Source: Actinoplanes sp. SE50/110
Lineage (GTDB): Bacteria; Actinomycetota; Actinomycetes; Mycobacteriales; Micromonosporaceae
Length of the DNA stretch: 64,000 nt
Direction of reading: 5' to 3'
Assembly (NCBI RefSeq): GCF_900119315.1
Contig: NZ_LT827010.1
Span: 5,179,001 to 5,243,000 of the forward strand
Made by a program: the position numbers and the translations under genes. Below, in pieces: positions 17,118-25,429 of the stretch; the stretch's first letter is position 1; every line of letters starts with the position of its first letter. Under the pieces are notes generated by a model, which was not told the DNA's origin, made no database searches, and saw only the letters and a list, made by a program, of their open reading frames with translations.

Positions 17118-17615
17118 CTAAGCGTGATAGTTCATGTACCAGCGCTGATCGTCGCCGTCCCCGCACCTCCACTGAATAGCGGTCGCTCCGTCAGCCGTAC
17201 TTGAGGCGCCCACCGAAAGGCATTTCCTGCTGTGCCGGGCCACCAGTTTCTTCGCGCCTTGGGCGTCACGCAGATACCAACGCTGGTCATCGATGTTGAT
17301 ACAATCCCACTGGATCGCCGTTGCACCGTCGGACATGTTCGAGGCGCCGATGGCCAGGCATTTGCCGCTGTTGACGTTGACCAGTCGAACTGTTCCAGCG
17401 GTGGATTTGCGCAGGTACCAGCGCTGATCATCGCCGCCCCAGCAGCTCCATTGAATGGCAGCCGCTCCACTGGTCGTGTTGGAGGCGCCAATCGAAAGAC
17501 ATTTTCCGCTGTTCGCGTTGATGAGCGTGTAATATGGATCGATAGGTGTTGCGTTCGCCGGCGTTCCGGCCAACAAAACGGTGATCGCCGCGGCGGAGCC
17601 CGCAATTTTCCTCAT
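17118..17615 (-). CDS. Secreted ricin-type beta-trefoil lectin
   Basis: 165 residues: signal peptide MRKIAGSAAAITVLLAGTPA (cleavage about residue 23, ANA-T) and a single ricin B-type trefoil of three clear subrepeats, each with SGKCLxIGASN...AIQWxC...DDQRWYL (QxW motif three times). Binds carbohydrate outside the cell. ATG 17615 follows a GGGGGG run by 10 nt; upstream in-frame codons do not give a signal peptide. Base composition is noticeably less GC-rich than neighbours (TTGATACAATCCC, GTAATATGGATCG), suggesting acquisition. It is a stand-alone lectin without an enzyme domain. Confidence 0.85.
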   Translation of the reverse strand: MRKIAGSAAAITVLLAGTPANATPIDPYYTLINANSGKCLSIGASNTTSGAAAIQWSCWGGDDQRWYLRKSTAGTVRLVNVNSGKCLAIGASNMSDGATAIQWDCINIDDQRWYLRDAQGAKKLVARHSRKCLSVGASSTADGATAIQWRCGDGDDQRWYMNYHA

Positions 17616-17737
17616 CAGCCACAAACCCCCCGTAACAGATTTACCAGGAGAGTAGCAGCCTGTCTGGAAAGTGCGGCGATGAACGCGCGCCCAGGCGACC
17701 CGCACCTGTCATTCTGCTATTGGGCGGACACCGCGGG

Positions 17738-18022
17738 TCAGCAGCACGGCCTCCAACGCCGCGACGCCTCGTCGTAGCGGGCCGCGGTGTCGGCGGCGAT
17801 CGCGCTCAGCGGCACCCACTCGTCGTCCGGGTTCCACTGGGCATCGTCGGTCGACATGGCGAACATCGGGCTCGGCGCCCAGCTGAGCAGCACCCGGTCG
17901 CCGTCGACATCGGCGGCCCAGCCGAGAAACTGGCGGCCGTCGAGCAGCGTGAAACCGATCTTCTCGCCGGTGTGGACGCAGCTTCTCAGGGCGTCGCGCA
18001 GCGTGGGAGGTCGCGTCGTCAT
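17738..18022 (-). CDS. Small hypothetical protein
   Basis: 94 residues, soluble, with an SH3-like beta pattern (GEKIGFTLLDGRQFLGWAAD, DGDRVLLSW, NPDDEWVPLSAI; cited in parts). Ends RRWRPCC. I do not recognise a named family. Its ATG lies just after a stretch where the upstream hydrolase frame has decayed; the hydrolase frame formally runs through this gene in another phase. Confidence 0.6.
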   Translation of the reverse strand: MTTRPPTLRDALRSCVHTGEKIGFTLLDGRQFLGWAADVDGDRVLLSWAPSPMFAMSTDDAQWNPDDEWVPLSAIAADTAARYDEASRRWRPCC

Positions 18023-18662
18023 CCGACGATGATGGCGCTGTTGTGGCCCTCGGGCCAGGCCGGTGCCGATCTCGTCGGACATCCAGCCGGTTGGCGATGC
18101 CGACGCCGATACCGACCGTGTGCCCACTCCGGTCACCAGGGCCACCGGCCGGGACGTCCCACGGCGTGAAGTCGTCGTCGGTGGGCAGGGTGATCCGGCC
18201 GTCCGGGAACTCGCTGACCCCGTTCCCGGTGTGGTCGACGGTGACCACCGCATAGCCGTGGCTGGCCAGCTCCTGCACGGTGATCGTGGTCTCGGCCCGG
18301 CAGCTGTCGTTGCCGTGCGAATACAGGATCACCGGCAGCCGCTCCCCCAGCACCGGCGCGCCGCGGCGGGTGGCGGTCAGCGGCGCCCGGACCGGCGCCT
18401 CCAGGTCGACCAGTCGGAGCAGCGCGCGCCACGCCGGATCGGACATCCACGGGAAGACCGGGTAGCGGCGGATGTCCCGGGCCGGATACCAGACGCCGGC
18501 CATCATCTCGCGGCCGCCGGCCGGGTCGACCAGGTGCAGTGCGACGGTACCGATCGGCAACGGTCCGGTCGGCGCCGGCAGGGTGAGCCGCGGGAACCGT
18601 GGGACGTCGCCGGGGAACGGGGCCGCGGCCAGGGCGGTCAGCAGCGACCGTCGCGTGGTCAT
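18023..18662 (-). pseudogene. Truncated secreted alpha/beta hydrolase
   Basis: From ATG 18662 (ATGA overlap with the wHTH stop) it reads a Tat-like start (MTTRRSLLTALAAAP) and the first ~150 residues of a platelet-activating-factor-acetylhydrolase/dienelactone-hydrolase-like protein: VWYPARD, LPVILYSHGND (oxyanion region), HGYAVVTVDHTGNG. After DDDFTPWDV similarity stops; no nucleophile Ser, Asp or His follows, and the reading continues out of phase into the next gene. Just before the next ATG another frame reads GHNSAIIVG-stop, possibly the tail of a different deleted gene. A deletion fusing two genes is the simplest reading. Confidence 0.55.
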
Positions 18663-18985
18663 CGCTGCTCCACCCGGGCGATGAGCTGCTTGAGCCGGCC
18701 GATCTCGGCGGCCAGGGCGGCGCTGCCCGCGGCGGTGAGGGTCACCCACGTACGCCCGCGTTTGCCCTCATAGCCTTTCTCGACGTCGACCAGGCCCGCC
18801 GTCTCGAGGACGCCGAGGTGCTGCGACAGGTTGCCGGCAGTGAGCTGCAACTGGGCGCGCAGGTAGCCGAACTCGACCCGGCGGGCCTCGTGGGCGATGG
18901 TCAGGATGCCGAGCCTGACCCGCTGGTGGACGATGTCGTCGAGGCCGTTGACCGGATGTTCCGGAGTCTCCGCGGCGGCGGTCAC
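18659..18985 (-). CDS. Winged-helix (MarR/ArsR-like) regulator
   Basis: 108 residues, single winged helix: DIVHQRVRLGILTIAHEARRVEFGYLRAQLQLTAGNLSQHLGVLETAGLVDVEKGYEGKRGRTWVTLTAAG (recognition helix TAGNLSQHLGVLE; wing GKRGRTWVTLT). This is the PF13601-like family that usually represses an adjoining membrane-protein operon. GTG start overlaps the upstream stop (GTGA) and its own stop overlaps the hydrolase ATG (ATGA). Its operator is probably the inverted repeat at 19682-19710. Confidence 0.85.
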   Translation of the reverse strand: MTAAAETPEHPVNGLDDIVHQRVRLGILTIAHEARRVEFGYLRAQLQLTAGNLSQHLGVLETAGLVDVEKGYEGKRGRTWVTLTAAGSAALAAEIGRLKQLIARVEQR

Positions 18986-19680
18986 CGCTGCCTCCGGGCG
19001 ACCCACGCGAACCCGGCGGAGCCGAGCAGCAACAGCATGCCGTCGATCACCTGCTGCGGGATCCACACGGTGCGGGTGTCGCTGTTCATGTGCCAGCCGA
19101 AGTCGATCGGGATCAGCGTGACCGCCAGGTAGACCAGGGTGAACCCCAGCAGCGGCAGGTTGCGTTCGAGCCGGGCCAGGACCAGCAGTGCGATGCCGAT
19201 GGTGCCCCACGGTGAGATCAGACGGTCGAGGAACAGCAGCGCCCACGGCATCGGGTGCGGCGGGTCGGGCAGCGGGTGCCCGTTCAGGTAGACCCGGAAC
19301 AGCACCCACGAGGTCAGGAACGCAACGACGAGGGCAACACCGGTCACCACGTACGGCATGACCCGCGCGCCGAGCCCGCGCTCCCGGGCGGCCCGCACGT
19401 AACTCACCGCGATCGCCGCATAGGCCAGCAGGAGCGCCGGCGGCCAGTAGAGCAGCATGCCGCGCCGCTCGAACCTGCACGCCTGGCCGTCACCGGACGC
19501 CACGCAGTGCACGATCATGCCGTAGTAGTCGAACGGGATGGACACCATCGTGACCAGGCCGAGGATCAGCAGCGCTATCCAGGTGAGCCGCTGATGCACC
19601 CGCACCTGATGGGCGAGCGACTTCACATCGTCGAGGAGCCGGCGGGCATCCCCGCCGGCGGGTACCGGTTCAGCTGTCAT
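18982..19680 (-). CDS. Multi-span membrane protein, first gene of the wHTH operon
   Basis: 232 residues with a cytoplasmic N-terminus and about six hydrophobic segments (residues ~34-52, 72-92, 105-128, 145-165, 170-192, 205-225). Function unknown; membrane partners of this wHTH family are common in actinomycetes. ATG lies only 2 nt from the inverted repeat CCAATAGGTTT-N7-AAACCGATTGG, so a bound regulator would block transcription. Confidence 0.75.
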   Translation of the reverse strand: MTAEPVPAGGDARRLLDDVKSLAHQVRVHQRLTWIALLILGLVTMVSIPFDYYGMIVHCVASGDGQACRFERRGMLLYWPPALLLAYAAIAVSYVRAARERGLGARVMPYVVTGVALVVAFLTSWVLFRVYLNGHPLPDPPHPMPWALLFLDRLISPWGTIGIALLVLARLERNLPLLGFTLVYLAVTLIPIDFGWHMNSDTRTVWIPQQVIDGMLLLLGSAGFAWVARRQR

Positions 19681-19681
19681 G

Positions 19682-19710
19682 CCAATAGGTTTCCATTACA
19701 AACCGATTGG
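19682..19710. promoter_or_regulatory. Operator-like inverted repeat at the wHTH operon start
   Basis: CCAATAGGTTT (19682-19692) and AAACCGATTGG (19700-19710) are inverted with one mismatch and a 7-nt spacer, ending 2 nt before the ATG on the minus strand. The spacer contains a possible -10 (TGTAAT on the complement). It is strikingly AT-rich. Confidence 0.6.
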
Positions 19711-19756
19711 CGCTAGTACCTCAGTGAACTTTCTTCCACAGCGGTGCGCGTTCTCC

Positions 19757-22354
19757 TCAATCCGGCCTTCGGTCACGCCAGCGGGCAAGGCGGTGACGGG
19801 TGGCCAGGGTGTGGGGATGGTCGGGGCCGAGAACCCGAAGCTGATCGGCGAGCAGGTGCTCGGTCGCCGCAGCGGCGCCGATGGGATCGCCGGCCTCACC
19901 CCGCCAGTGGGCAAGGTGATAGCGGGTGATCAGCGTGTCGGGGTGGTCGGGACCCAAGACCCGCAGTTGGTCGGCGAGCAGTTGCTCGTACGCGGTGACG
20001 GCGCCGGCCGGGTCGCCCGACTCACCCCGCCACTGGGCGAGGTTGTAGCGGCTGGCCAGCGCGTGGGGATGGTCGGGGCCGACGACCCGCAGCTGATCGG
20101 TGAGGAGGTGTTCGGTGGCCGCGGCGGCGCCGACCGGGTCGCCGGCCTCGCCCCGCCACTGCGCGAGGTTGTGCCGGGTAGCCAGGGTGTCCAAATGGTC
20201 GGGGCCGAGGACCCGCAGCCGGTCGCTGAGCAGTTCCTCGTAGGCGGTGACAGCCCCGGCCGGGTCGCCGGCCTCGCCCCGCCACCAGGCGAGGCCATGC
20301 CGGGTGATCAGGGTGTCGGGGTGGTCAGGGCCGAGGACCCGCAGCCTGTCGGCGAGGAGCTGTTCGTAGGCGGTGACGGCACCGACGGGGTCGCCGCCCT
20401 CGCCCCGCCGCCAGGCGAGGCTGCGAGGGCCGGCCGCGGTCGGCGCGCCGAGCACCGGCGACGGGTCGGCGAGCAGCCGTTCGGCGGCATGGGGGTCGCC
20501 GGCCTCGCCCCGCCGCCAGGCGAGGTTGTGCCGGGTCGCCAGGGTGCCCGGGTGATCGGGGCCCAATATCCGTAGTTGGTCGGTGAGCAGCTGTTCGTAT
20601 GCGGTGGCGGCGCCGGCCCGGTCGCCGGCCTCACCCCGCCACCAGGCGAGGTTGTGCCGGCTGGCCAGGGTGTCCGGGTGATCGGGGCCCAATATCCGCA
20701 GACAGGAAGTGAGCAGCTGTTCGGCGGCGATGACGGCAGCGGCGACCTGCCCGGTGTTTCCGAGCCGGCGGGCGGCCTGAAACAGCAGCCTGTGTACTTG
20801 AGGGGTGAACAGGGCGTCGCCGGTGGCCGTTCGTAGGGCGGTGGTGTTGGCGTGCAGTGTCTGGGTGTGGACGGGGTCACGGTCGACGCCGGGCCAGATT
20901 TCGAGAAGGGCGTCGGCGGCAGCGCGGGCGAGGGGAGCGAGCCGGGCGGGGGTGCACCGGTCACGGGTGGCGTGCTGGACGAGCGCGTGGATGCCGACGG
21001 CGTGGGTGTCAACGTCATGGGTGATCAGGTGGAGCCGGTGCAGGTTGTGAAGCCCGTCGATGATCGCCGGTGGGTCCGGCGCGGTGATCCCGGCCCGGCC
21101 CAGGTGGGCGGTGATCGCGGTGGTGGTGAACAGGGCGTCGGGGATGCCGTTGGGGTCGAGCAGCGCCGCAACCTCCAGGAGGGGGCGAGCCAGGCCGCGG
21201 GGCCGATGGTTGTCGGCGGCGGTGATGGAGACGTCCCAGATGGCCGCGACGATGGTGCGATGATCATCCGGTAGGCCGTCATCGGGCGGAAGCAATCTCG
21301 CGGTGAGGCCGTGCTCACGCAACCGTTGCCGGTAGGTGGCGCAGTCGATCCCGTGGTCACGGATGTACGCGGCGGCCTGTGCCAGGGCCAGCGGGAGCAG
21401 GCCGAGGTCGGCGGCGAGGGAGTCGACCGCGGAGCGCGGCTCGGTGGTGCCGGTGGCCTGAGTGAGATAGTCAGCGGCCTCGGGCGGGGTGAACAGGCCG
21501 ACGGGGACCATGGTGCGATTGTCGGTGTGCAGGATCGCGTCCCGGCGTCGGGTGGTGACGAGCGTGCGGCCACGCGGGTTGTCCGGCGGCCACAGGCCGG
21601 TCGCGTCGGCCGGGCTGTCCAGGTTGTCGAGCACGATCAGGCAGCGTCGGCTGGTGTGTTCCAGCCAGGACAGCAGCCGGTCAGCGGCCGCGGTGGGCTC
21701 GGTTTCCGGGCCGCACAACCGCAGGGCGTGGGCGGTGTCGGCGTAACCCGCGACGAGCGCCTGCCGATTGGCCGCGGTGATCCAGGCAAGCACATCCAGC
21801 TCGCCGGCCGCATCCAGGCTGCGGGCGAACTGGGCGGCCAGCTGTGTCTTGCCGACCCCGCCGAGACCGGACAGCACCTGGGTCAGCACCACACTGCGGC
21901 CGGCCCGGGCCGCCCGGAGCAGAGCGTGGTGGGCGTATCTGTCCTGGAACCAGGCCGCCGGCCTGGGCACCCGCCCGACCCGTACCACGCTGTCGTCGCT
22001 GCGCGCCGGCGCGGTCCGGGCGGTGATCCACAGCTGCCGGACCTGCTCGGCCACCGGCGCGGTGTCGTCGCGGCCCGCCTCTCGGGCCAGCGTCACGGCA
22101 ACCGTGACGGTGTCTTGCTGCGACGCCAGCCCATCACCGCTGATGATCTTGATGATCAGGTCTTTGCGCGGCGATCCCGGTAGCGCGTCGTCCGCGAGAA
22201 TCGCCTCGGCCAACCGGTCGATCCGGGGACAGTCCGCCTCCGCGTACAGCCGGTAGAGCATCTCCCGCAGGTCGCGGATCGGCCCGGGCGGCAGGGCGAC
22301 GCGTTCCACCGGCCTGGCACGGCGGACTTCTGGTCGGGACCCGTCGGCATCCAT
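19757..22354 (-). CDS. STAND NTPase with C-terminal TPR repeats
   Basis: 865 residues from ATG 22354 (TATGGA 6 nt upstream, leaderless). An N-terminal domain of about 100 residues (LREMLYRLYAEADCPRIDRLAEAI, DALPGSPRKD) typical of actinomycete STAND proteins is followed by an NB-ARC ATPase (P-loop GLGGVGKTQLAAQFA, Walker B CLIVLDNLD, TTRRRDAI) and at least seven 42-residue kinesin-light-chain-type TPRs (LRVLGPDHPDTL, ARHNLAWWRGEAGDPAGA). STAND proteins sense a partner through the repeats and oligomerise on ATP; many act in regulation or phage defence. No effector nuclease domain is visible. Role inferred only. Confidence 0.85.
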   Translation of the reverse strand: MDADGSRPEVRRARPVERVALPPGPIRDLREMLYRLYAEADCPRIDRLAEAILADDALPGSPRKDLIIKIISGDGLASQQDTVTVAVTLAREAGRDDTAPVAEQVRQLWITARTAPARSDDSVVRVGRVPRPAAWFQDRYAHHALLRAARAGRSVVLTQVLSGLGGVGKTQLAAQFARSLDAAGELDVLAWITAANRQALVAGYADTAHALRLCGPETEPTAAADRLLSWLEHTSRRCLIVLDNLDSPADATGLWPPDNPRGRTLVTTRRRDAILHTDNRTMVPVGLFTPPEAADYLTQATGTTEPRSAVDSLAADLGLLPLALAQAAAYIRDHGIDCATYRQRLREHGLTARLLPPDDGLPDDHRTIVAAIWDVSITAADNHRPRGLARPLLEVAALLDPNGIPDALFTTTAITAHLGRAGITAPDPPAIIDGLHNLHRLHLITHDVDTHAVGIHALVQHATRDRCTPARLAPLARAAADALLEIWPGVDRDPVHTQTLHANTTALRTATGDALFTPQVHRLLFQAARRLGNTGQVAAAVIAAEQLLTSCLRILGPDHPDTLASRHNLAWWRGEAGDRAGAATAYEQLLTDQLRILGPDHPGTLATRHNLAWRRGEAGDPHAAERLLADPSPVLGAPTAAGPRSLAWRRGEGGDPVGAVTAYEQLLADRLRVLGPDHPDTLITRHGLAWWRGEAGDPAGAVTAYEELLSDRLRVLGPDHLDTLATRHNLAQWRGEAGDPVGAAAATEHLLTDQLRVVGPDHPHALASRYNLAQWRGESGDPAGAVTAYEQLLADQLRVLGPDHPDTLITRYHLAHWRGEAGDPIGAAAATEHLLADQLRVLGPDHPHTLATRHRLARWRDRRPD
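19767..20720 (-). repeat. Tandem 126-bp TPR-coding repeats
   Basis: Units with the same GGGxCCxAxxAxCCGxAG core (coding LGPDHPD) and CGCCAxxGGGCGAGG core recur every 126 bp, seven full units. One unit near 20420-20500 is shortened and has lost the LGPDHPDTL core (reads LADPSPVLGAPTAAG), showing recombination or decay inside the array. Confidence 0.75.
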
Positions 22355-22496
22355 CGCCGATCCATAGTGCCGCGCCGGGCCGCCTGCGCGCACCGGTCGG
22401 CAGCCGTCGACACCGGAATCCACCCCCGAAGGGGGGCCCGAGTTTGGACACGCAGCCGACGCCGGCTGCGCCTCGTCCGACACCAGGGAGCGTCCG

Positions 22497-22637
22497 ATGA
22501 TCCCAGCACCGCAGCACCCCAGCGACCCCGCGCAGCATCGCACCCGGATCAGCCTCGCCGTGATCTCCGGTGTCCTGGCCGGCATTGCCCGCGCTCTGAC
22601 CGGCTGGTTACTCGACTACCTGACCGCAGGCAACTGA
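22497..22637 (+). CDS. 46-residue putative membrane peptide
   Basis: AGGGAG lies 6 nt before ATG 22497. It reads MIPAPQHPSDPAQHRTRISLA (first 20: MIPAPQHPSDPAQHRTRISL), then a hydrophobic segment, ending TGWLLDYLTAGN. One transmembrane or amphipathic helix. Overlaps the 3' end of the convergent secreted-protein gene. Function unknown. Confidence 0.5.
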   Translation: MIPAPQHPSDPAQHRTRISLAVISGVLAGIARALTGWLLDYLTAGN

Positions 22638-23262
22638 CCGGCGTCCCGGCGGATCCCGCGCTGCACCGCCGGGATCCCCGGGCCCCCTCGGCCAGAGTGC
22701 GGGCGGAGAAGGATTCCGGCGCATCGCTTCGTCCGGGCGGGAGGGCCCAGACGGGAACACCGACGGTGCGGTGGTCCTGGATGACCGCGGTGCAGCCGAG
22801 GTCGATCGTGGTGACGGGTCGGCCGTGCGGCGTGGTCACGGCGATTTCGGCGCACGCGGCGTGGCCGGCCATGTTGCCCAGCACGTATGTCCAGGCGATG
22901 CCGTTGCCCGGATACAACGACGAGAAGCCGGCGACCGGGCCGGTGCGGTCCCTCGCCCACACGGTCGATCTGGTGTAGTACCTGTCGCCGCGGGTCAGGC
23001 TCGTGACGAAGAAGCCGTGGCAGCTGGGCGTGTAGAAGAAGTAGGCGTCGCCGATCTCGTTGCCGGTGGCGGGGTCGGTCAGGTGCAGGTGGCCGTGGTC
23101 GGTGATGACCGTGGTGTTGACGCCGTAGGAGTCGCGGCCGCACTTGCCGTGGTACGGGTCGCCGGCGAGGGCCGGGGGGCCGCTGGCCGCGGCCGGCGAT
23201 CCGGCGGCCAGCACCGCTACGGCGGAACAGATCGTTGAAGCTGCGCATCTCCGCACTGTCAT
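22549..23262 (-). CDS. Secreted hypothetical protein
   Basis: 237 residues with a signal peptide (MTVRRCAASTICSAVAVLAAG, cleavage near AAAS) and an extracellular domain with paired cysteines (GKCGRDSYG, PSCHGFF, AACAEI, LGCTAV). No family recognised. The last ~60 residues (from ESFSARTLAEG) are low-complexity and antisense to the 46-residue gene, so the true end may be earlier and a frameshift is possible. ATG 23262 gives the cleanest signal peptide. Confidence 0.6.
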   Translation of the reverse strand: MTVRRCAASTICSAVAVLAAGSPAAASGPPALAGDPYHGKCGRDSYGVNTTVITDHGHLHLTDPATGNEIGDAYFFYTPSCHGFFVTSLTRGDRYYTRSTVWARDRTGPVAGFSSLYPGNGIAWTYVLGNMAGHAACAEIAVTTPHGRPVTTIDLGCTAVIQDHRTVGVPVWALPPGRSDAPESFSARTLAEGARGSRRCSAGSAGTPVSCLRSGSRVTSRSERGQCRPGHRRSRRG

Positions 23263-23401
23263 CACCACAGCGTGCCGCACCTTTTTCCTGATCTGTCGCA
23301 ATACCTGTGATTCCGCCGACCAGGGCGGATCGCGGCGGAGCGCCGGCATGGCAGCTCTCACCCGGTGCCCCCGTACGGGCCGGAAGTGCCACCGCGAAGC
23401 C

Positions 23402-24133
23402 TCAGTGGCGCGGGCCGTGGATCTCCTGGTGCAGCCGCTCCATGCGCTGGTCGAGGCGGGCCGCGTCCTCGGCGGCGGCGGCCAGCTCGGCGCGGAGTGC
23501 GGCGGGCACGTCCGCGTCGTGCTTGTAGTAGATCTTGTGTTCCAGGCTGGCCCAGAAGTCCATCGCGACGGTGCGCAGCTGCACCTCGACCGGGACGGCG
23601 ACCACCTGGTCGGAGAGGAAGACCGGGATCTCGACGATCAGGTGCAGGCTGCGGTAGCCGTTCGCCTTCGGCTGGGCGATGTAGTCCTTGGTGGTGACCA
23701 GGTGCACGTCGGGCTGGCGGGTGAGCATCCGGGCGACGGTGTAGACGTCGGGGACGAAGCCGCAGACGATCCGGATGCCGGCGATGTCGCGGATCCGGGC
23801 GCGCAGGTCGTCGACGGTGAGCGGGCACTCGATCCGGCGGGCCTTGGCGGTGATGCTGGCCATCGTCTTGAGCCGCGGGGTGACGTGCTCGATCGGGTTG
23901 CCGCGACCGCGGTGGGCCAGCTCCTCGGCCAGGATGTTGATCTTCGTGCCGATCTCGGCCAGGCCGAACTTGTACACCATCAGGAACTTGTTGATCTCGG
24001 CCATCACGTCGTGCAGCACTTCGGGCTCGGCGTGCGCGAAGCCGAAGCCGCCGAACGACGACCCGGCCGGCTGGAGCCGGGCGACCTGGCGATCCGCGCC
24101 GGGCACGGCCGGCTCGGGTTGCGCGGTGGTCAC
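23402..24133 (-). CDS. Small alarmone synthetase (RelA/SpoT domain only)
   Basis: 243 residues. Synthetase core: YKFGLAEIGTKINIL, IRDIAGIRIVCGF (substrate region), KDYIAQPKANGYRSLHLIV (G-loop; the conserved Tyr and K-NGYRSLH), VEVQLRTVAMDFWASLEHKIYYK. No HD hydrolase, TGS or ACT domain, so it is RelQ/RelP-like: it makes (p)ppGpp from ATP and GDP/GTP. GTG 24133 has GAGGAG about 11 nt upstream; an ATG at 24178 would add 15 residues. The 250 nt upstream contain nothing else I can identify. Monocistronic. Confidence 0.85.
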   Translation of the reverse strand: MTTAQPEPAVPGADRQVARLQPAGSSFGGFGFAHAEPEVLHDVMAEINKFLMVYKFGLAEIGTKINILAEELAHRGRGNPIEHVTPRLKTMASITAKARRIECPLTVDDLRARIRDIAGIRIVCGFVPDVYTVARMLTRQPDVHLVTTKDYIAQPKANGYRSLHLIVEIPVFLSDQVVAVPVEVQLRTVAMDFWASLEHKIYYKHDADVPAALRAELAAAAEDAARLDQRMERLHQEIHGPRH

Positions 24134-24384
24134 GATGCCTGCATCTCCTCGGTGCGACCGGCGGCACTCCCGCGCCACTCATCGGCACTTCCGCCAGCAC
24201 GGTAGCCGACCCGCGCCCGGCCCGGGGCACCAGCCACCGGGACGTCAGCCCCCCGAGGCGTGGCAGGAGACGAAGCCCGCCGATGGTTCCGAGGAATGCG
24301 GCGGCATGGTGCGGCGAACTCTCGCGCCCGTCTTCACCACCCGTTCAACCCGGCCCGGACGTCCGGGCGCATCGTGAAGGACGA

Positions 24385-25359
24385 CTACCGGGGGGCGCCG
24401 CTGCGCGCCACCTTCGGGCCGGAGACGCCGGCCCGATCAGCGGCGACGACGGGAACGGCCGGCTCGGCGGGGATGGCGGCGATGCCGGCCAGGATCAGCA
24501 CGCCGCCGAGCATCTGCAGCGGGGTGAGGCGCTCGCCGACCACGATCCACGCCAGGATCGAGGCGAAGACCACCTCGAGGAGGCCGACGAACGAGGCGAG
24601 CCGGGACCCGAGGCGGCTGCCGCCGAAGATCCCCGCGCCGTACGCGATGGCGGTGCCGAACAGGGCGACCACCCCGAGCGGCAGCCACCACGGCGTGGAC
24701 GTGCCGAGCAGCGCCACCGGCCCGGTCGCCACGGCCATCGGGACCACGCCGGTCGCCCCAACCACGCCGAGGATCACGCCGCCCAGCAGCAGGCCGAGCC
24801 CGGCCAGGGCGACCGGCGGCAGACCGTCGGCGGGGCGCGCGGCGACCACGAAGTAGACCGCGCAGCCGACCGCCGCACCGAGCGCGAGCAGCAGCCCGGC
24901 CGGGTCGACCGCCTGCAGCGCCCCCGGCCCGATCACCAGGACGAGGCCGCCGATCGCGAGGACCGAGCCGAGCAGCACGGCCGGGCGGGGCAGCCGCCGG
25001 GTCGTCGCCCACGCCCCGAGCACCAGCAGCAGCGGCGCCAGATATTCGATCAGCAGCGCCGTGGACACCGGCACCCGGCGGATCGCGGCGAAGTAGGTGA
25101 GCTGGGTGAACGCCACCGCGACGACGCCCATCGCGGCGATCCGCCCGCGGCCGCGCCAGACCGCGGCCCAGTTTCCCCGCAGCGAGAACAGCACCAGCGG
25201 CAGCAGCAGAAGGCCGCCGGCCAGGGCCCGCGCGGTGACCGCGGCGGCCGGCGACCAGCCGGCCTCCAGCAGCGGCTTGATGAACGCGCCCGAGGTGCCG
25301 AAGGAGGCGGCGGAGAGCACCGCCGCGGCCAGTCCGGCGGACTGCGGCGACAGTTTCAC
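24385..25359 (-). CDS. EamA-family (DMT) transporter
   Basis: 324 residues, ten hydrophobic helices in two EamA repeats (first ends about residue 145, second begins AVYFVVAARPADG). Drug/metabolite exporter type, inner membrane; substrate unknown. GTG 25359 has GGGGGAG 5 nt upstream. It is divergent from the CGNR regulator, with only 70 nt between start codons, a common arrangement for regulator and exporter. Confidence 0.88.
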   Translation of the reverse strand: MKLSPQSAGLAAAVLSAASFGTSGAFIKPLLEAGWSPAAAVTARALAGGLLLLPLVLFSLRGNWAAVWRGRGRIAAMGVVAVAFTQLTYFAAIRRVPVSTALLIEYLAPLLLVLGAWATTRRLPRPAVLLGSVLAIGGLVLVIGPGALQAVDPAGLLLALGAAVGCAVYFVVAARPADGLPPVALAGLGLLLGGVILGVVGATGVVPMAVATGPVALLGTSTPWWLPLGVVALFGTAIAYGAGIFGGSRLGSRLASFVGLLEVVFASILAWIVVGERLTPLQMLGGVLILAGIAAIPAEPAVPVVAADRAGVSGPKVARSGAPR

Positions 25360-25429
25360 GATGGCTCCCCCGTCATGGGCTAAGTTGGCAACGCCCCTGA
25401 CGCTAGGCCCGCCTGAGTGAGGAGTCAAA

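Noticed and set aside
19767..20720. Evenly spaced direct repeats as a CRISPR array
   Set aside because: Units are 126 bp, coding, with no unique spacers; they encode TPR motifs. The same applies to 50491-50602 and 2468-3246.
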